The notes beneath the pieces are model-generated. The model was not told the DNA's origin, did no database searches, and saw nothing but the letters and a program-made list of their open reading frames with translations. The translations under genes and the position numbers were made by a program. Of a stretch of 64,000 bases of DNA, positions 58,725 to 64,000 are shown one piece after another. Source of the DNA: Harmothoe impar. Taxonomy: Eukaryota; Annelida; Polychaeta; Phyllodocida; Polynoidae. Within the stretch, counting starts at the first letter, position 1, and every line of letters starts with the position of its first letter. The stretch spans positions 37,509,204 through 37,573,203 of the forward strand of contig OX381710.1 of the NCBI GenBank assembly GCA_947462335.1, in the 5' to 3' direction.

Positions 58725-59235
58725 AGGGGTGTTGGCTGGTCATGGCAGGCGTGGTTGTTGGCTGGTTATGGGAGGGGTGTAGGGGTGGTTGTTGACTGGT
58801 CATGGGAGGGCTGTAGTATGGTTATTGTCTGGTCATGGAGGGGTGTAGTATGGTTGTTGGCTGGTCATGGGAGGGATGTAGGGGATGTTTGGGGTGTTTG
58901 CTGTCTAGTTATGTGAGGGTGTGTAGGGGTGGTTTTTAGGAGGGGTTATAGCATGGTTATGTGAGGGTGTGTAGGGGTGGTTGTTAGGAGGGGTTATAGC
59001 ATGGTTATGTGAGGGTGTGTAGCGGTGGTTGTCGGGAGGGGTTATAGCTTGGTTATGTGAGGTTGTGTAGGGGTGGTTGTCGGGAGGGGTGTATAGCGTG
59101 GTTATGTGAGGTGTGTAGGGGTGGTTGTCGGGAGGGGTGTATAGCGTGGTTATGTGAGGGTGTGTAGGGTTGGTTGTCGGGAGGGGTTATAGCATGGTTT
59201 TGTGAGGGTGTGTAGGGGTGGCTAGACCTAGGTGT
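58725..59235. repeat. about 48-bp GT-rich minisatellite
   Basis: The unit is GTGGTTGTCGGGAGGGG, then TTATAGCATGGTTATGTGAG, then GGTGTGTAGGG. The proximal part (58725-58920) is more diverged (TTGGCTGGTCATGGGAGGG). The minus-strand open frame is an artefact. Confidence 0.92.
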
Positions 59236-59503
59236 AAGAGATGACACGCACCAGGCCATGTTTGCACCCAGTCACCCCTGAGCTCCTCTGCCACCTGGGG
59301 CCTACCCGGGCAGGGGGTCTGTGAACTGCTCACCCACGCAGCAGCCAACTGAGTCTGTCTATGTTTTGTTCTACTTTACTCAATGGTGTATAGTGGAGAG
59401 GGGTAGAGGTGGGGTAGAGAGTAGGACAGAAAGGGCGAGGGGTAAAAGGCGAGGGGAGGGGAGATGTGGGGTAGGGGGTAGGGGGTGTATATCTGTTCAA
59501 CTA

Positions 59504-59546
59504 CCGTAAATTCCCGCGTATAACCCTACCTCGCGGGAATTTACGG
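59504..59546. mobile_element. 43-bp fold-back: solo pair of 15-bp inverted ends
   Basis: CCGTAAATTCCCGCG (59504-59518) and its exact complement (59532-59546) around TATAACCCTACCT. The sequence matches the termini of the CGTATAAGCC element family seen at 11212 and 14661, so it is probably an extreme internal-deletion derivative. Confidence 0.8.
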
Positions 59547-59559
59547 GAATGTATATTAA

Positions 59560-60640
59560 ATGTGTGGATATGGTAGAGTTGCTGTAAGGGTATAGGTAAG
59601 GGGAAGCGAATGAAGGTTAGAGATTCAAGGGGGTAGCTATATCCGAGAGTTCGTAACGTGGTGATGGGAGGGAAATACAAAGATGGTAAGCATAGGATAG
59701 AGGGGAGGAGAGAGGAGGTCTGGAGTATTAGGGAGGGAGCGGAGGTTGTATACTATAAGAGTCGATTATTGGGAGGGGCGCCAATGCTATTGTGTACACA
59801 TGTGTATGGGAGTAAACGAAGAAAATACAAGGTAAATAGTCACCAGACCGTTGATAGCTTTAGCTATTCCTAGTATGAAATCCATAAATAACACAGTAAT
59901 TTAGTATACTTAGTAGTGTCATCTATTGGCTCCATGTTGAGGACCTACTCTACAAATCTACAGTACAATATACAAAAGCGATGAATAATCACTCTGGTTG
60001 TCCCGAGAGTTATGGCCATTATATTTATTTTGAATGGTAATACTAATAATAATGGGCTTTGTTCAGTAATGTAGCTTCTCTATGGAGATAATTGTATACG
60101 CCCGCATACCGCCTACAAACTACCTCTGTATATATGTATGTATATGGATCACAACGTCTGAGTCATGAACAGATATAAAAGTATATGTATACACTTGAAA
60201 GGTGTGACATATGTTCACTAATGTGAGCTATAGCCTGCATAATATTCCATGGAACATGGCAGCGTCATTAACTTTACAAAAGCATTTTATATACCACTAG
60301 AAAATGTATAACGTCTCCAGGATTAAATTGCACAGCCTATGACTTGATCAGGTGTTCACGTGATCCTCATGAAATAAATTTGAAAGTTAATCATTCAAAA
60401 GTAGGAGTAATCTCGCTCTTTGGATCTACTATGGTGTATTTCACATCCAGTGTCGTGTTGTCTTCGAATAACAAAAGGCTTAAGGATTCGATTCTACGTA
60501 TGGAAGATTACATTTAGAGCCTGGAAGGTAATACACCACAGCAGTATATAGTGTCTATTCTACAGGTTGGGATTTACAAATTTAATCATATCTAATTTGA
60601 ATGAAGAATCCATTCAGTACTGACTTGATATCTGTCTCTG
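59560..60640. other. unique DNA, nothing recognised
   Basis: AT-rich beyond 59870; an open frame at 59658-59873 is unsupported. Confidence 0.4.
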
Positions 60641-60654
60641 TTGTGTCTCTATAG

Positions 60655-60876
60655 TTGTTCCAGCTACGGCTCTGACCCGAGTGATGAACCCCATCACTGG
60701 CTTGTCCTCACGCCTGCCTTGTATACCCGATTATACCTTTTTCTATGATATATTCCCCATGATCTGCATCAGCATGCCTCTGGTCAGGTCTCCTGGTACC
60801 CCCTGTTCCAGTTTCAGTACTCAGTTGTCGCCCCCCGCCGCCGGGTGTGTGTGGTGTGATGTACAACTCGTGCTGT
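60655..60876 (+). CDS. weak candidate terminal exon
   Basis: Acceptor CTGTTGTGTCTCTATAG then, in phase 1, VPATALTRVMNPITGLSSRL, PCIPDYTFFYDIFPM and further residues to a TAG near 60876. There is no upstream exon nearby and no family recognised. The minus strand is open too. Confidence 0.15.
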
Positions 60877-61049
60877 AGTACACACGGGTGGTGACAGGTG
60901 GCAGCACTGCGCGGGAGTGGCGCTATGGGCGGGCGCTGTGGCAGTAATATGGACAGGAGGAGGAGGAGGAACACACAATGCACCCCTGTATGTGCCATGC
61001 TGCTATAATGCTCCTTAATACCAAGCATTAGCGTCTCATTATATAACAC

Positions 61050-63430
61050 GCATTGTTAATACGCCAATGCTAAGTGCTTATAATGACTAGATATGTGTGT
61101 GTGTGGCGGTTTTCTCTACTATAGCGGGTAGACAACCATGCATGCTCTCCCCGCCCAGACTGGATTGCGGCGTGTCACAATGCTCGTAAGTCATCCCTAG
61201 AGATAAAAGATTGTCTACAACATAACCCCATTTACACTTCAAATGATACGATTTAGAAATTCGTATTATAGTGAAGATGTAGAAGTGTCTCTTAGCTGAC
61301 CACGATAATCACATAAAGCCCCGTCAAATGATGCAATTTAGGAATTAGTATGTACACATGTACCATGTAACATAAAGCAACCACTATTGCGGTATTTACA
61401 TACCAGGGTTATTTGGCTGTAGGTGAGACAACGGTATACATAGAAAATGCCATAATCCAGGCCTGTGCCAAACAGCACTTTTCTTATACTACTCATAGTC
61501 TGAATTACAGCCCAGTAAGTAGTGCATGGAAATGGGTAATTGCCACAGGAGCAATTAACTTCTAGTCAAGTGGCTAACTCTTTTGTCACTGAAATGAAAG
61601 TTCAGTAGGCCGGGTCAGGCACAGAACAAAAGGGTTATGATGCCTTTCATTGAGAGTTGCCAGTGCGTGATCTGCGTCAGAGTCAAATTTCCTATTTTTC
61701 GTAATTATTTCTCAGTCTAATGTCTGGCTTTAGTTCAAACATGCAAACTTGAAATAAGTAGAACCGCAATGGGTTCATCATCCATATTATTATATTTTTG
61801 TATTGATTTTATTTAACTTCCATTTTGGTTATTCTAGGTGTGCTCTTAATATTTTTAAAAAAGCAAGTAGATACTACAAGAACTGTTTCTCCACGTTTAA
61901 TGAGGAATAATATATATGATGGAAATATTTACTAGTATCACGCTTTATTTCTCGACTTCTGTATATTAAATAAGTTGAATCCCGCATGTATCTTGCGTCA
62001 TCTTTTCATATCGGTCTGTAGTATAATTACCATTAAATATCCCCCTACCCCATTTCTACATGGGTCGTTATCGTTTTAATCCATTTTCATTATTTTTCAG
62101 TCAGAGGGGGGGGGGGGATCACCCCTCTCCCGAGTCGAATTCACCCCACCCCCTGATCCCAGTGCAAACTGGCCGTGACAGGACTATACTACAGTTGATA
62201 GGACGGTGTAATCTAGGAGGGGCGGGGTAGTGTTGGGGTGATGGATGTGCTGGTAGATAGATAAGGCGCCGATGAAGAGCAGAATGGTGCAGCCGTGATC
62301 GACTTAATCAGGACCTGATAACGGCTCAGCAGCTGCACAAAGCATGGACAGGGCTGCAGGCACCTCCCCACCCTCTGTGGCTAACTACTCTCTTCATAAA
62401 TTCACATGTCCCGATTGGAAAAGTTGTAAGCTCTGATGAAAAAGGGAAATATCTAATTTCTTTTTTGAGTATTACTGTACTCCAAATTATAATCATATAA
62501 TATGTGTGCACAAATATCACTTCAAATCGTCAAAGTTATCATATTGCTAACAACACTCAGTAGTTGTAGCATAGGCGGAAGCATGGGGCATTGGACGCAG
62601 CTTCAATATCAGTTAATCGGTATATGCAACCTAATATCCTGACCTGAAATACTCTAATCAGGCTTAACCATGTAGACATATGCATCACACAAACTCACAA
62701 TAGTAGACCCAGCTCAAATAGACTTTATCAGAGACCACTGTGTCCCTTATTGAGACATTTGCAAACATGACAAGCCTCGCCCTCTTCATTAGTGTGATTG
62801 GTGACTTGGTTGTTATGGCTCGGTTTTCATACTGTCCACATTGGGGACGAGTAGAGTGGGATGGGGCTGTAAGGGGAGTGTCGGAAGCGGGGGCACAGAG
62901 GACCCAGAGACGGTCGAGTGCCATTTTAATTTGGGTGCCTAATGCCCCCTTTCTCTGGTGCTCTGATAGCCCGTAGCCTGGATCCATAGAGGGTGGATCA
63001 TTACCCGTTATCTGGTAATCCAGGGTGGTGGGAGGGGTGAGGGGCAGGCCTGCAGACTTGATCCATTGTAAGGGGGCGGGCCCGGGCGGGGAGCCGGCTA
63101 TTGGGGGGAGGGGCAGTGAGAGTGAATGTGGGCTGGATAGGGTAGGGCAGGGGGTGGACGGGACAGGGGATGGACGGGAGGGTAGAGGTCAGAGAGGACA
63201 TTTGAAGGTTTGTGTTAGTCGACAACACCCTACATAGTGGCAGTGCATAACACACAAGAGGTATGGTATAGTTCAGAAACTTTACAAGGAGTTCCAAGTC
63301 AACCTTGAATGATTTTGTGATCAGTAGAATCATTTCCACATTCAGGGGTTGGGAGCGATATCATAGCGTCCTGGAGTAAACCCCAAAACTGGGCCAGCTA
63401 CCCTACTCTGAGCTACTCGGCCTAACAATG
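61050..63430. other. unique DNA; poly(G) at 62106
   Basis: A short diverged duplication: CAAATGATACGATTTAGAAA near 61242 and CAAATGATGCAATTTAGGAA near 61325. Opposite-strand overlapping open frames at 62685-62987 and 63001-63339 lack signals. Confidence 0.4.
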
Positions 63431-63437
63431 GGCCGGG

Positions 63438-63603
63438 GAGCAGCTCAGGGCCGCTGCAGCAGGGGTCAGGGGTCATGTGACGCAGTGCTTGTGGTCAGAT
63501 CAAAGGGCATAGGGATGTGGAGACTGCCTTCAGACATCAGAGTAACCCATCAGACACTGGGCTGCTCCGTGAGAGGGTCTATGAGCTTCTCTATGAGCTG
63601 CTC
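63438..63603. promoter_or_regulatory. GAGCAGCTC cluster 8 with DR1
   Basis: Nonamers at 63438-63446 and, inverted, 63595-63603. GGGTCAGGGGTCA (63463-63475) is a DR1 of two GGGTCA half-sites, followed by CATGTGAC. Near copies (GAGCTACTC, GAGCTTCTC, GGGCTGCTC) lie within 200 bp. Confidence 0.4.
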
Positions 63604-64000
63604 TTTGTGGTGGTTAGCTGCCCAATGTGTGCATGCTGGTATATCAAGTAGAGTATAATACATGAAGTACTGTGCTCTATCCTCTGCCCTGTCTAGTCTC
63701 ACTGTAGGCTGCTCTATAAGCCCATCTACAGGACAGCATTGAAATTTCTAGGTTATAAATGTCTGCTGGCCTCTGGGTTGTGCAGTTCTACGTTGCTCTA
63801 TATGTGAGTATTTCTACATATCATGTGGCTATGTGGGTATTTCTCTGTGAATTGTTCATGATTTGAACGTAAAGGTGGAGGGAGATATTAATGCATTGAT
63901 CCAACCCGGAATCGACTTTATTTGACTTTATACCCCCGGGTTATCCCTGTATCCATCATCGTTATTTCTATCATCGTTTATAAAATTAATGGCTCGAATG

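Overview
This looks like eukaryotic, intron-rich, gene-poor genomic DNA from an animal, most likely a marine invertebrate (lancelet, echinoderm and mollusc all remain possible). The evidence is the absence of any prokaryotic gene organisation, long non-coding stretches, plausible GT-AG exons of 40-300 bp, several families of small DNA transposons with TA or TTA target duplications, tRNA-derived SINE heads, abundant microsatellites and minisatellites, and CpG-containing promoter-like islands with ETS, NRF1, YY1, CRE and CCAAT motifs. No protein family was recognised, so every coding call is an unproven exon model. Most long open frames here are artefacts of repeats whose period is a multiple of three.

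Layout. 0-1.4 kb: possible 3' end of a plus-strand gene. 1.65-3.83 kb: diverged repeats, then a large 27-bp satellite. 4-14 kb: mostly unique DNA with a few MITEs, a perfect 20-bp hairpin, an ACGTG-rich block and two promoter-like islands. 14-18 kb: fold-back element, polypyrimidine tract, one good candidate exon, pyrimidine-rich repeats. 18-26.7 kb: unique DNA, a nuclear-receptor/CRE motif cluster, a two-exon gene model with a promoter-like island upstream, and a CpG-rich island. 27-32 kb: long palindrome and an RFX X-box. 32.9-43.5 kb: two copies of a TA-flanked terminal-inverted-repeat transposon, each carrying an expanded 27-bp minisatellite; one also contains a nested MITE. 43.5-48 kb: promoter-like islands, SINE heads, microsatellite. 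49.5-50.7 kb: near-identical 621-bp tandem duplication, each copy with a TTA-flanked MITE. 51-55.6 kb: MITE, 49-bp minisatellite, CpG island with a plausible three-exon gene model. 56-64 kb: mostly unique, with an inverted-repeat cluster, a 48-bp minisatellite and a small fold-back element.

The most unusual signal is the nonamer GAGCAGCTC (or its complement). It occurs at least 18 times, at 8 loci that usually hold two or three copies, often with a GGTCA nuclear-receptor-type half-site nearby. About 0.5 copies would be expected by chance. The second is the pair of transposons with internally expanding minisatellites, in which an empty and a filled MITE insertion site can be compared inside the window.
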